The notes under the pieces were generated by a model. That model was not told where the DNA came from and made no database searches. It saw nothing but the letters and a program-made list of their open reading frames with translations. Shown here in pieces: positions 1 through 8,883 of a stretch of 64,000 nucleotides of DNA; the stretch's first letter is position 1; each line of letters opens with the position of its first letter. Both the position numbers and the translations under genes were made by a program. Source of the stretch: Aquirufa antheringensis (GTDB lineage: Bacteria; Bacteroidota; Bacteroidia; Cytophagales; Spirosomataceae); the NCBI RefSeq assembly GCF_004307425.1, contig NZ_SEWZ01000005.1, forward strand, positions 1 to 64,000. The letters run 5' to 3'.

Positions 1-234
1 ATGTTTGACTGCTCTTATTTTAATAAGAAAATTGTCATTATCCTTGTCTTGAATGCTACTATTTCGACACTGTGATTTAAACACAGTATCTCTTCTTTAT
101 TTCTATCAACACGTCAAAGAACTCTTGTACCTCGATATAAACCAAACAAAGCAACCCGCTCTGTCGTGAACTTAATCACCTGATCTACTCTCAGTCTAGA
201 TCTAGAAACCTTTTGTTCCTAGCGATTGGGAGTG
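1..234 (-). other. Probable rRNA operon leader (left edge, minus strand)
   Basis: No protein-coding frame is convincing here. Read on the minus strand, positions 124-114 give GAGTTCTTTGA, which resembles the boxA-like antitermination element found ahead of 16S rRNA in Bacteroidota. A small hairpin (ACTGTG/CACAGT, 69-87) lies downstream of it. The 16S start itself is not reached before position 1, so this is an inference from the leader and promoter only. Confidence 0.45.
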
Positions 235-266
235 CAAAGATGTAGGATTATTTTATATTCTACAAA
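235..266 (-). promoter_or_regulatory. Strong promoter reading left, probably for an rRNA operon
   Basis: On the minus strand TTTG (266-263) is followed after exactly 20 bases by CATCTTTG (242-235). That is a one-mismatch copy of the Bacteroidota primary-sigma -7 box TAnnTTTG at the correct distance from the -33 element. It reads away from tyrS into the boxA-containing leader. Confidence 0.55.
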
Positions 267-316
267 CCTGCACTCTAATTTTTTTATTTTTTTTTGTGTA
301 GGGTATGAAACCTAGA

Positions 317-1609
317 CTATTTGAAGGATAAAATATAATTTTTCTGCTTTCCATTTCCAATTAAAAGGAAAGAGCCTTTGATTTTGTCGAAATGAAGGGG
401 CGAAGTAGGGTCTGTAATTTTTACTTTATTGACGCTGATGGCATTTCCTTGGATGGCTTTTCTAGCTTCACCTTTGGAAGAACAAATGAGATTTTCTGTT
501 CCTACGCTGATGAGGTCGGTGAGGTTTTGGCATTCAGCTAATAAAGTGGCTGAAACTTCATAGACTGGTAATTGTGCAATTAAGGCATCTGAGGCATTGC
601 TTAGTAATTCGACCGCGTCTTTAGAGAAGAGTAGGGCAGAAGCTTCAATGACAAGCGCACATATGTCTGCACCATGAACTCGCGTAGTTACTTCTTCTGC
701 AACGGCCTTTTGCAAAATACGCAAGTGGGGTGCTTCTGCGTGGGCACGCTCCATTTCTTCGATTTGGTCCTTCGTATATAAAGTGAATACGCGGATCAGG
801 CGTGGGACGTCTGCATCAGCGGCATTTAACCAAAACTGATAGAAAGCGAATGGAGATGTTTTAGTAGCATCTAGCCAAACATTACCCGATTCGGACTTGC
901 CAAACTTAGTTCCATCTGCTTTTGTTACTAAAGGAGTCGTTAATGCGAAAGCAGCACGCTCCGTCGCATCTTCATCATGTCCTTCTTTACGACGAATGAT
1001 TTCTGTACCTGTGGTAATATTACCCCACTGATCAGAACCACCCATTTGAAGGCGTACATTTTTGTGCTTATATAAATGGTAAAAATCGTAACCTTGTAAT
1101 AATTGATAAGAGAACTCTGTGAAAGAAATACCGGTTTCAAGGCGCTTCTTTACCGAATCTTTGGACATCATATAATTAACGGTTAAGAATTTGCCAGCCT
1201 CACGCAGGAAACCTAGGAAGCTGAATTCTTTAAACCAATCGTAATTATTAACCACCTCAGCAGAATTAGCTCCAGAATGGAATTCCAAGAATTTCTCCAG
1301 CTGGGCTTGAATACCTACTTGATTTTCGCGTAACGTATCTTCTGAAAGAAAATCGCGTTCGGCGGATTTCCCTGAAGGATCACCAATCATTCCGGTGGCT
1401 CCACCTACTAAGGCTATAGGCTTATGACCTGACAATTGAAAATGCTTTAAGAGCATAATCGCCGCTAAATTTCCAATGTGAAGACTCGGTGCAGTAGGGT
1501 CGAAACCGATATAGGCTACCGTCATTTCTTTGGCAAGCTGATCCTCTAAACCTGGAATCATATCGTGTAACATCCCTCTCCAACGTAATTCTTCTATGAA
1601 ATTTGTCAT
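317..1609 (-). CDS. tyrS: Tyrosine-tRNA ligase
   Basis: Cytosolic class I aminoacyl-tRNA synthetase that charges tRNA-Tyr with tyrosine. The 430-residue protein has the usual bacterial TyrS length. The HIGH-type signature is present as HIGN at about residues 44-47, the KMSKS-type loop as KFGKS near residue 235, and the C-terminal third looks like the S4 RNA-binding domain. It starts 24 bp after the stop of queA on the same strand, so queA-tyrS may be co-transcribed. Downstream, T-rich sequence precedes the putative rRNA promoter. Confidence 0.96.
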   Translation of the reverse strand: MTNFIEELRWRGMLHDMIPGLEDQLAKEMTVAYIGFDPTAPSLHIGNLAAIMLLKHFQLSGHKPIALVGGATGMIGDPSGKSAERDFLSEDTLRENQVGIQAQLEKFLEFHSGANSAEVVNNYDWFKEFSFLGFLREAGKFLTVNYMMSKDSVKKRLETGISFTEFSYQLLQGYDFYHLYKHKNVRLQMGGSDQWGNITTGTEIIRRKEGHDEDATERAAFALTTPLVTKADGTKFGKSESGNVWLDATKTSPFAFYQFWLNAADADVPRLIRVFTLYTKDQIEEMERAHAEAPHLRILQKAVAEEVTTRVHGADICALVIEASALLFSKDAVELLSNASDALIAQLPVYEVSATLLAECQNLTDLISVGTENLICSSKGEARKAIQGNAISVNKVKITDPTSPLHFDKIKGSFLLIGNGKQKNYILSFK

Positions 1610-1633
1610 AATGTATTCTTTTTTGCAAAAGTA

Positions 1634-2839
1634 CTAAATATCCTTCTTTTTAAATAATAGAGACGAATCGCCATAACTAAGGAAGCGGTAATCGTTTGCC
1701 AAAGCCGTGTCGTAGACCCGCCTCCAATCATCCCCAATCAAGGCGGCGATTAACACTAATAGCGTAGATTTAGGCTGGTGGAAATTCGTCACGATGCCAT
1801 CACAGAAATGCAAGGTGTAGCCTGGCATAATCAGAATCTCCGTTTCTGCGACCCATTGATGTATATTGTTAGCCTCCAAATAACGAATAATGGCCTCTAA
1901 GGAGTCCTTTATACGAATGGTCGAACGCAATTCGTAAGCAAATTCTTTAGGGATAACGAGAACTCCGTTCTCTAGAGGCCTTTTTTCAAGAAGCCAAACC
2001 CCACTCCAGTACAAGCTTTCTAAGGCGCGCAATGCCGTTGTTCCAACTGGAATAAACGGTCCCTGATGAGCCAAAAGTGTTTTTATTAATTCTGGTGTAA
2101 AAACCAACTGCTCCCGATGCATGGGGTGTTTACTAACATCATCATCCTTGACCGGTAAGAAAGTGCCAGCACCCACGTGCAAGGTGAGGTAAGTTTTAGG
2201 GATATGACGTCGATCTAAATCGGCTAAAACCTCCTCAGAGAAATGCAAGCTAGCAGTAGGAGCCGCCACTGCTCCTAATTTATCCGAGAATAAGGTCTGG
2301 TAGCGATCACTATCACTTAGTTCCGTATCCCGTTCCATATAAGGAGGAAGCGGGATTTTGCCTATTTCTTCTAAAATTTCGGCAAAGGGCTGATCAGTAG
2401 TCCAACAAATACGAATGTGATTTTCTTCCCTATTCACCCACGAAAAGGACAATGCCCCTCTTGTTAAGACATCCTGCTCTTTCCAGCGCTTTTTGTTCCC
2501 CACTAGGCATTCCCACACGATTTCTCCCTTGCTTTCCATCAATTGCTCGGTAGGAGCCGAATTCGAAATAGGGTGTAATAGAAATAGTTCAATCGCCACG
2601 CCGTTTTCCTTGAATAAAGGAATGCGGGCTGGAATGACTTTGGTATTATTAAAAATTAATAAAGCATTCTCCGGTAGATAATCGGCAAGATTTCGAAAGG
2701 AATGGTGTTGGATTTGTCCTTCCTCGTAAATCAAAAGCTTTGAATCGTGGCGATTAGCTAGAGGAAATTGAGCGATTTTCGATTCAGGTAAGGGGTAATC
2801 AAAGGCCTGAATGGGAATATTCGGCATTTGAATACTCAT
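1634..2839 (-). CDS. queA: S-adenosylmethionine:tRNA ribosyltransferase-isomerase
   Basis: QueA moves the ribosyl group of SAM onto preQ1-modified tRNA (anticodon position 34) to form epoxyqueuosine in the cytosol. The 401 residues align along the family: N-terminal FDYPLPESKIAQFP, the central LTLHVGAGTF segment and the C-terminal NFHQPKSTLLVLIAALIG block. It is slightly longer than many QueA proteins (about 350 residues), with inserts around residues 90-150. Its ATG overlaps the stop of the upstream membrane gene by 4 bp, which implies translational coupling. Confidence 0.95.
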   Translation of the reverse strand: MSIQMPNIPIQAFDYPLPESKIAQFPLANRHDSKLLIYEEGQIQHHSFRNLADYLPENALLIFNNTKVIPARIPLFKENGVAIELFLLHPISNSAPTEQLMESKGEIVWECLVGNKKRWKEQDVLTRGALSFSWVNREENHIRICWTTDQPFAEILEEIGKIPLPPYMERDTELSDSDRYQTLFSDKLGAVAAPTASLHFSEEVLADLDRRHIPKTYLTLHVGAGTFLPVKDDDVSKHPMHREQLVFTPELIKTLLAHQGPFIPVGTTALRALESLYWSGVWLLEKRPLENGVLVIPKEFAYELRSTIRIKDSLEAIIRYLEANNIHQWVAETEILIMPGYTLHFCDGIVTNFHQPKSTLLVLIAALIGDDWRRVYDTALANDYRFLSYGDSSLLFKKKDI

Positions 2840-3345
2840 AGTTCCTCTTCGAATTTAGGGCTAGCAAAAAGTCGGACAGGTAAATAGATTAACCATACTA
2901 ATAAGAAAACGATTCCTAGCATAGGAATGTAGCTATAATCGGTTTGGTAGGTTCTTTCATCGTTCAGCATTAAAAGCGCCCTCATTACTAAAATGAGATA
3001 CGTATTAATGAGCGCTGGAAAGAAATGAAGCCAGTTAATGAACGTGTTTTTAACGGTAGCGTTTCCTTTTTCAGCAAAAACAGGTAGGATTAGTCCCCAT
3101 TTTTCAGTTGGAATTTTATCGATTGCCTTGATCAACAATAGGGTTAGAACGTTCAACAAGGTAATGATTCCGGCCACTAAATAGAAAACCTCCTCTTTAG
3201 GTAGAAATCCATCGCCACGTCCCGTTTCTCCAAAATGCACCGCCGTAGGGTCAGGAAGCCCTCGGTATATAAATAATAGAGAGATTCCGAATGCCACCAT
3301 GGACAAAATTCGCCAAACTCGAGATGCAAAATGGTCTATCGACAT
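2836..3345 (-). CDS. Small integral membrane protein, DUF1648-like
   Basis: A 169-residue protein with about four hydrophobic segments, near residues 13-30, 55-75, 105-125 and 140-160. The stretch after the first segment (LPDPTAVHF, then GxGD) resembles the DUF1648 pattern seen in SdpI-like membrane proteins; function unknown. A longer frame begins at a TTG at 3366. I chose the ATG at 3345 because a TAATTTTG -7 box at 3371-3364 would place the transcript start downstream of that TTG. It overlaps queA by 4 bp and diverges from the cobalamin adenosyltransferase gene. Confidence 0.7.
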   Translation of the reverse strand: MSIDHFASRVWRILSMVAFGISLLFIYRGLPDPTAVHFGETGRGDGFLPKEEVFYLVAGIITLLNVLTLLLIKAIDKIPTEKWGLILPVFAEKGNATVKNTFINWLHFFPALINTYLILVMRALLMLNDERTYQTDYSYIPMLGIVFLLVWLIYLPVRLFASPKFEEEL

Positions 3346-3363
3346 AGTTGAATAAAATGTCTG

Positions 3364-3416
3364 CAAAATTAGTTTTGAAAATCATACCGACCTAATCTTT
3401 ATTTCTATTATTTTTG
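3364..3416. promoter_or_regulatory. Divergent promoter region with two TAnnTTTG boxes
   Basis: TAATTTTG on the minus strand (3371-3364) serves the small membrane protein-queA-tyrS side. TATTTTTG on the plus strand (3409-3416) lies 17 bp before the ATG of the cobalamin adenosyltransferase. Both match the Bacteroidota -7 consensus exactly. I see no convincing TTTG -33 element at 19-20 bp for either. Confidence 0.45.
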
Positions 3417-3433
3417 TAGATAACCCCAATAGA

Positions 3434-3985
3434 ATGGCAATTTATACGAAGAACGGTGATGGAGGATTTACCCGCTTAGCGGATGGAAAAGGATTGTCTA
3501 AATCAGATGTTCGAATGGACGCGATTGGGGATATCGATGAATTAAATTGCCATATTGGTGCGTTGGTTTGTCAGATAGAAGCTCCGCTGGCTGAAAAATT
3601 ACAATCTATCCAGTCTAGTTTATTCGTGTTAGGCGCTCACGTCGCGAGTGATTCGAAAGAATACCTAGGCAACATGAAGTTGATTTCCTTGCATGACATT
3701 GTAGCAATCGAGGAAATGATTGATGAAATAGATGGTAAAATAGCGCCGATGCGTTTCTTTATTTTACCAGGAGGACATCCCACCATCGCTGCGGCTCAAA
3801 TTACCCGTACTGTTTGTAGGCGTGCTGAACGTAGTTTAATTCGTTGGGTGCAAGTAGAAGAAAAAGAAGATTATGCGACTGCGATCGCTTATTTGAATAG
3901 ATTATCCGATTACTTATTTATGATGTGCCGTTATTTGCACCATTCGTTGGGTATCCCTGAGATACCTTGGAATTCCGGCAAGTAG
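3434..3985 (+). CDS. Corrinoid adenosyltransferase (PduO/MMAB type)
   Basis: Transfers the adenosyl group of ATP to cob(I)alamin to make coenzyme B12, usually for methylmalonyl-CoA mutase or ribonucleotide reductase. The 183-residue sequence shows the PduO-type N-terminal motif YTKNGDGGFTRLADG (ATP-binding loop), a DELN segment near residue 36, and the C-terminal signature CRRAER...YLNRLSDYLF. Length and motifs fit a full single-domain enzyme. It sits 12 bp ahead of ilvE and is probably co-transcribed with it. No other cobalamin gene is in the window. Confidence 0.93.
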   Translation: MAIYTKNGDGGFTRLADGKGLSKSDVRMDAIGDIDELNCHIGALVCQIEAPLAEKLQSIQSSLFVLGAHVASDSKEYLGNMKLISLHDIVAIEEMIDEIDGKIAPMRFFILPGGHPTIAAAQITRTVCRRAERSLIRWVQVEEKEDYATAIAYLNRLSDYLFMMCRYLHHSLGIPEIPWNSGK

Positions 3986-3997
3986 AAACAAAAACTT

Positions 3998-5050
3998 ATG
4001 CAAATTACCATTCAAAAAACGCCTACATCTCGCTTGAGCGAGGTTGATTTTGACAATTTGGCTTTTGGCCGCAGTTTCGCTGATCACATGCTCGTCGCTG
4101 AATATGCGGATGGAGCCTGGAAATCCGTCCAAATCCAGCCTTATGGACCCTTATCCTATCAACCTGCGATGATGTCGATCCACTATGGTCAGGCCATTTT
4201 TGAAGGAATGAAGGCCTATCGCTCTAAGAAAGGAGAAGTTTTAGTATTTCGTCCTGAGGAGAATATGAAGCGTTTCAATAAATCTGCGCTTCGTATGTGT
4301 ATGCCGGAGGTGCCTGAAGAGATTTTCTTGGGAGGTTTGAAGCAATTGATACAATTAGACAATGCTTGGGTGCCAGAAAAAGAGGGTTGCTCTTTGTATA
4401 TCCGTCCGTTTATGTTTGCGACAGACGAATACGTGGGTGTTTCTCCTTCGACAACTTATAAATTTATCATTTTCCTTTGTCCTGTGGGATCGTATTATTC
4501 AAAGCCTTTACGCGTTCGTGTGGAGACGGAATATATCCGTGCTGCGAAAGGTGGGGTAGGTTTTGCAAAGAATGCAGGTAACTATGGTGGTTCCTTATAT
4601 CCTACCATAGAAGCGAATAAAGCAGGTTACGATCAGATTATTTGGACGGATGCGGCGACTCACCAATATGTGGAGGAAGCGGGTACAATGAACTTGATGT
4701 TTATTATTAACGGAGCCTTAGTGACTGCGCCTACGGGGGACACGATCTTAGATGGTGTAACACGTAAGTCGGTGATTCAGATTGCCAAAGATTGGGGTGT
4801 GGAAGTACAAGAGCGACTTTTATCCGTGAAGGAATTAGTGGAAGGGATCAGTTCGGGAGCGGTAACGGAAGCTTTCGGAGCAGGTACGGCAGCCGTAATT
4901 GCGCCCATTCAAACGATTGGTTTCGAAGGAAAGGATTACGAATTACCTCCTCGTAAAGAATCTGACTTCTCTGCCAAAGTATTTACGGAGATCAGCCAAA
5001 TTCGTTTAGGCGAAATCGCTGATACGCGAGGATGGATATATAAAATTTAA
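3998..5050 (+). CDS. ilvE: Branched-chain amino acid aminotransferase
   Basis: PLP fold-type IV transaminase interconverting leucine, isoleucine and valine with their 2-oxoacids, using glutamate/2-oxoglutarate. The 350-residue length matches the larger BCAT2-like form. The PLP lysine lies in GFAKNAGNYGGS at about residue 190. The EAFGAGTAAVIAPI segment near residue 290 is the cofactor-phosphate region, and YIRPFMFATDEYVGV is the conserved substrate-side stretch. It ends in a 4-bp tail-to-tail overlap with the convergent lipoprotein gene. Confidence 0.95.
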   Translation: MQITIQKTPTSRLSEVDFDNLAFGRSFADHMLVAEYADGAWKSVQIQPYGPLSYQPAMMSIHYGQAIFEGMKAYRSKKGEVLVFRPEENMKRFNKSALRMCMPEVPEEIFLGGLKQLIQLDNAWVPEKEGCSLYIRPFMFATDEYVGVSPSTTYKFIIFLCPVGSYYSKPLRVRVETEYIRAAKGGVGFAKNAGNYGGSLYPTIEANKAGYDQIIWTDAATHQYVEEAGTMNLMFIINGALVTAPTGDTILDGVTRKSVIQIAKDWGVEVQERLLSVKELVEGISSGAVTEAFGAGTAAVIAPIQTIGFEGKDYELPPRKESDFSAKVFTEISQIRLGEIADTRGWIYKI

Positions 5051-5604
5051 TGAACGGCTTTAAAGCTAAGTTTAATACCCGGATCCTTCAGAGTACTTAC
5101 ATTCTCTAATTCGATTCGGGTATTTTTGTTTTTAGTCCAAAGGATTTGCTTTCCCTTTACTTCAGATGGACCAAATTTAGCATCTAAATAGCCTTTCCAT
5201 TGTTCAATTAGAGGTTGTACATCTGCGCTTGATTCGACAAAAATATCAAAGTCGATTTCTTGTAATTCATTCTGATCGTTAGGAATGTAGGTAATATCAC
5301 TAAAATTCAAATCAGTGTCATCGAAATACAAGGTGTAGGATTGGCCTTTTTCTGGTTGTGATTCCGCAAGGGCTAACGTATCTTTCAGACTAGACATTGC
5401 TTGTCCCCAAGTAGCATTTCGAATAATTTGTTGGGGACTTAAGCTCAGTTTTTGTACCCATTCTCCGCTATCATTCCAGGCAGCAGTGACAGATTCCTGC
5501 TGGGCACTTTCCTTATTCTCGTTCTTCTTCTCTTGATTACAAGAGGTGACAAAAATAAATAAGGCGAATAAAGGAACGATTAGTTTATTTAACGGGTTTT
5601 CCAT
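5047..5604 (-). CDS. Predicted lipoprotein of unknown function
   Basis: A 185-residue protein. The start is taken at 5604, where MENPLNKLIVPLFALFIF forms a signal peptide ending in the lipobox VTSC. The frame extends upstream to 5661 without added signal character. After a short charged linker (residues 25-40) it forms one soluble domain with alternating short strands, and I do not recognise the family. A TATTTTTG box on the minus strand (5646-5639) is a plausible promoter. The stop overlaps ilvE by 4 bp, tail to tail. Confidence 0.75.
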   Translation of the reverse strand: MENPLNKLIVPLFALFIFVTSCNQEKKNENKESAQQESVTAAWNDSGEWVQKLSLSPQQIIRNATWGQAMSSLKDTLALAESQPEKGQSYTLYFDDTDLNFSDITYIPNDQNELQEIDFDIFVESSADVQPLIEQWKGYLDAKFGPSEVKGKQILWTKNKNTRIELENVSTLKDPGIKLSFKAVH

Positions 5605-5677
5605 AGTAGTGAAAATCGAGCAAAGGTTTTTTATTTGCCAAAAATAAATGAATTTCGCCATTGATAATAAAAAATGT

Positions 5678-5788
5678 TATTTTTGGAAAAATTATGATGT
5701 AAAAGACTTCGAGTCTTCCCAGATATACAAGATTATTAGTGGTTAGGTATTTTTAAAATGAGCCGGTCTTTGATCGGCTTTTTTTTTG
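5678..5788 (+). ncRNA. Candidate small RNA with its own promoter and terminator
   Basis: In the gap between the lipoprotein and the Omp85-type gene, the plus strand has a -7 box TATTTTTG (5678-5685). Next come a hairpin AAGACT-TCG-AGTCTT (5703-5717) and an intrinsic terminator, AGCCGGTC-TTT-GATCGGCT (5761-5779), followed by eight T (5780-5787). No plus-strand gene lies immediately upstream to need this terminator: ilvE ends 700 bp earlier. A transcript of roughly 95-100 nt is predicted. The terminator might alternatively serve the minus-strand gene ending at 5790, but its T-tract on that strand is weak. Confidence 0.45.
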
Positions 5789-5789
5789 G

Positions 5790-7178
5790 CTAAAATTCTC
5801 TGCCAATACTGACCACTAAGCCTGATTTACCACTATTCACGACGGGGACACCTAATTTGCAGACAAAATTATAGTAGGTGACGATGTCAAACCCAAGGCC
5901 CATACCGTAAATCCAGCGATTCGAGAAGCGACTTGATGTTAACTCCGGGTTTGCTTGGTATACATAGGCAAAATCGAAAAATACGGTAGGATAGATGGAG
6001 AGAGGAACCTGGTTAAATTGTTTGTAGGGGATGATTCGAAGCGGTATGATTTTGTTGAATAATTGGTATTTGAACGTGTTTTTTGATAATAGATAATTAG
6101 TCCCATCAATCACGTTTAACTCATAGCCTCTTACATTGTCATTTCCATAACCAAGGGCTAGAATGTTTGCATAAGGGATATTTTTATTCTCCTGAGTTAC
6201 TTTAGCTTTCCACTGAGAAGTGATAAAAAAGTTAGAGCCTAAGTCGAAAAAATAGGCAACAGAGGCTCTCAGATCCCAATAATTCAAGGCGTCTTGGGCT
6301 AAAATTCCATAAAAATTATAGGCAAAATCGATCTTTTTGCCTCTCAATGGGTAGGGAGCGTAATCTCTGAAATCGTAAGAATAGGCGTACGTTAACTGTA
6401 AAAAGTTTTGTTCGTTGGATCCTTTGTAATAATAATTAGGGTTTAATTGTCTTATCGTATCTGCGACTACTGAATGGCTGTAACGAATTTCAGCGAAATG
6501 AAAATCATAGAACTTGAGTCTTTTTCGAAGGCTCAAAGCCCCGCTCCAACGTTCACGTAAGATTTTATTACTACTCAACGTATTGAGCGTATCATTAACC
6601 GTTCGAAAGGCTAAATTTTTGTTCGTGATATAGGTGAGAGAGGCGCCTAAACCCAGTGTTTTTTTAGGGTCAATATAGGGGTTCGAGTAGCCTAATTCGA
6701 GACGTTGTGTAAATCCTGTCTCTGCTTTGAGACTAAGTTTTTCATTTCGCCCCATAAAGTTGTTATGAATCAAATGGGCGCCATAGATCGTGCGCTCCAT
6801 GGAATGCCCTCGGGACCACCAGTCGTTTAAGTTTCGGTCCGCTAATTGGAAAACGGGGTAGCCTAATAAATACCACTGTTCTAGGAATTCATAGGTAATG
6901 ATAATGTGTTGTGGTTTGTTTTGGTGATAATCGCCCTTAACCCAAATGAATAAATTCGTATTCGTTAATTTACGGCGGTTGAACTCAAGCCTTGAGTCGA
7001 TTTCTGCTACTTGAAGCGTATCTCCTGAGTTTAAGTCTAACTCCCTGCGAAGTATATTGTCTCTGGTTTTTTCATTTCCTTTGAAAATGACACTATCTAC
7101 GATGACATACTGTGCCTGAGCTGCTTCTTGTATAAAAAAGCAGGCAAAAAGTACGAGGTATAGGCGGAAATAGTTCAC
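5790..7178 (-). CDS. Omp85/BamA-superfamily outer membrane protein with one POTRA
   Basis: A 462-residue protein with a signal peptide (cleavage near AAQAQ), one POTRA-like domain (about 25-95: VDSVIFKGNEKTRDNILRRE, then LEFNRRKL) and a predicted 16-strand beta-barrel to the C-terminal phenylalanine (SIGREF). The single POTRA and missing long plug distinguish it from BamA (five POTRAs) and from most TamA proteins. It may insert or transport a substrate across the outer membrane, but which is unknown. It lies 17 bp downstream of the acyl-CoA synthetase gene and is probably in its operon. Confidence 0.85.
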   Translation of the reverse strand: MNYFRLYLVLFACFFIQEAAQAQYVIVDSVIFKGNEKTRDNILRRELDLNSGDTLQVAEIDSRLEFNRRKLTNTNLFIWVKGDYHQNKPQHIIITYEFLEQWYLLGYPVFQLADRNLNDWWSRGHSMERTIYGAHLIHNNFMGRNEKLSLKAETGFTQRLELGYSNPYIDPKKTLGLGASLTYITNKNLAFRTVNDTLNTLSSNKILRERWSGALSLRKRLKFYDFHFAEIRYSHSVVADTIRQLNPNYYYKGSNEQNFLQLTYAYSYDFRDYAPYPLRGKKIDFAYNFYGILAQDALNYWDLRASVAYFFDLGSNFFITSQWKAKVTQENKNIPYANILALGYGNDNVRGYELNVIDGTNYLLSKNTFKYQLFNKIIPLRIIPYKQFNQVPLSIYPTVFFDFAYVYQANPELTSSRFSNRWIYGMGLGFDIVTYYNFVCKLGVPVVNSGKSGLVVSIGREF

Positions 7179-7195
7179 CTCGCAAGGTAAAAATT

Positions 7196-8863
7196 TTAAT
7201 CCATTAGTTCATAAACAATTGTCTCAGGATGAGCGTACCAAGCCTCGAAATGAGCTTGGTATTTTTTCTCTATCGAGGGACGTTTTATCTTCATTGTAGG
7301 CGTAAGGCATTCATTTTCGATATTCCAATCCTCTTTCACTACGACGATTTTTTTCAAATGTTCATAATTTTTTAATAGTGGATTTACTTCTTGACGTAAT
7401 TCGGTAAATGCCTTGTGCAATTCTCCTTGATCTTTTGACTTTCCTAGAGCACTTAACACGACTAAACCAATCGGTTGAGGCAAATTAACTCCTACCACAC
7501 ACACTTGTTCGATGAATTCGTGTGTATTTAGCTTGTTCTCAATAGGCGCAGGAGCCACATAATGACCTTTGGCCGTTTTGAAATTATCCTTCACACGGCC
7601 TATGATAGAAATAAAGCCTTCCGGATCTAATTTGCCTTGGTCTCCCGTTTTCAGCCAGCCATCCTCCGTAAATAATTCTTGCGTTAATACGGGCTCTTTA
7701 AAATAACCAGTAGAATTGTAGGGGGCACGCATTTGGATTTCTTGCGTAGTTGGATCGATGCGAGTTTCGCAATCCGGGTGAATTCTGCCTACATAGCCTA
7801 GTTTTATTTGGTCACGAGGCATGACAGCGTTAAGGCCCATATTTTCAGTCATGCCATAGGCTTCCTGAATATATATCCCCAGTTTTTGAAACCAAATCAG
7901 TAGTTCAGTCGTAATGGGAGCTGCGCCACTTACGGCTAATTTCGTTTGATCTAATCCGAGACCTTTTTGAATCTTTTTCTGTATCAACCTGTTGATTAAG
8001 GGTATACCTAGGAGTAGATTTAGTTTCTTTTGGCCGCCTATTTTTTGTAAAATGCCCTCCTGAAATTTTGCCCAAATTCGTGGTACCGCCAAGAAATGGG
8101 TCGGTCGAGCGCCGGCAAGGTTTTTTGAAAAGGTTTCTAGGTTTTCAACAAAATAGATCGTGCCGCCTGCAGCAGTTGCCGCAAATTCGACAAAATTTCG
8201 TTCGGCAATATGGCAAAGGGGAAGGTAGGATATAAAGCGAGTCTCCGGCATATCCAATAAGGCAATTCCACGCGCCATATTGATTCCCGCTTCGATACCG
8301 CCGTAGGTGATCATAACACCCTTAGGCATACCTGTGGTGCCTGAGGTATACACGATGGTGGCGATGTCCTCCGGTTTTGGCTGCGGAAGTGTTTGAATTT
8401 CTTTCGTCAGGTGTAAAAGTTCCGACCACTGAATTCCCGTTTTTTCCGAACTTTCAGGCGTGTGTAGAAGTAAAATATGGTCCGGTATCCCGTCTTTGAT
8501 TTGGTTCCAATGATCTAATTTGCCCACGATCAAAATTTGGCATTCGGAATGCACTAACACTTGATGTAACTGATCCTTCGTTAAGGTGGCATAAAAGGGT
8601 ACTGAAATTCCTCCTGCAGCGGCAATAGCTAGGTCTGCCATCATCCAATGAGCAGAATTCTTCGAGAGAATACCCACATTTTTTAGGCCATCCTTAAGGT
8701 TATTTTGAATGAACTGAGCAATTCGTTTTACCTCAGATGCTGCAGCGGAATAGCTGTAGTCAATGTATTGGTCGCCAATTGGTTGGCGTAAATAGATTCG
8801 GTTAGGTTGTTGCTTAGCCCAATGAAGAAAGTTCTCCAAATTGCTTTGGTAATGGGAGATCAT
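7196..8863 (-). CDS. Long-chain acyl-CoA synthetase (AMP-forming)
   Basis: Activates fatty acids to acyl-CoA through an acyl-adenylate. The ANL-family P-loop YTSGTTGMPKG is at about residues 172-182, A5-type QEAYGMTEN near 335, the hinge region TGDQGKLDPEGFISIIGR near 405, and the C-terminal catalytic lysine region around GHYVAPAPIEN and PTMKIKR. At 555 residues it resembles the FAA1/FadD15 group with a short N-terminus. It is 20 bp downstream of birA on the same strand, so birA, this gene and the Omp85-type gene form a likely operon. Confidence 0.92.
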   Translation of the reverse strand: MISHYQSNLENFLHWAKQQPNRIYLRQPIGDQYIDYSYSAAASEVKRIAQFIQNNLKDGLKNVGILSKNSAHWMMADLAIAAAGGISVPFYATLTKDQLHQVLVHSECQILIVGKLDHWNQIKDGIPDHILLLHTPESSEKTGIQWSELLHLTKEIQTLPQPKPEDIATIVYTSGTTGMPKGVMITYGGIEAGINMARGIALLDMPETRFISYLPLCHIAERNFVEFAATAAGGTIYFVENLETFSKNLAGARPTHFLAVPRIWAKFQEGILQKIGGQKKLNLLLGIPLINRLIQKKIQKGLGLDQTKLAVSGAAPITTELLIWFQKLGIYIQEAYGMTENMGLNAVMPRDQIKLGYVGRIHPDCETRIDPTTQEIQMRAPYNSTGYFKEPVLTQELFTEDGWLKTGDQGKLDPEGFISIIGRVKDNFKTAKGHYVAPAPIENKLNTHEFIEQVCVVGVNLPQPIGLVVLSALGKSKDQGELHKAFTELRQEVNPLLKNYEHLKKIVVVKEDWNIENECLTPTMKIKRPSIEKKYQAHFEAWYAHPETIVYELMD

Positions 8864-8883
8864 ACAAGGTGTTTAGAGGTCAA

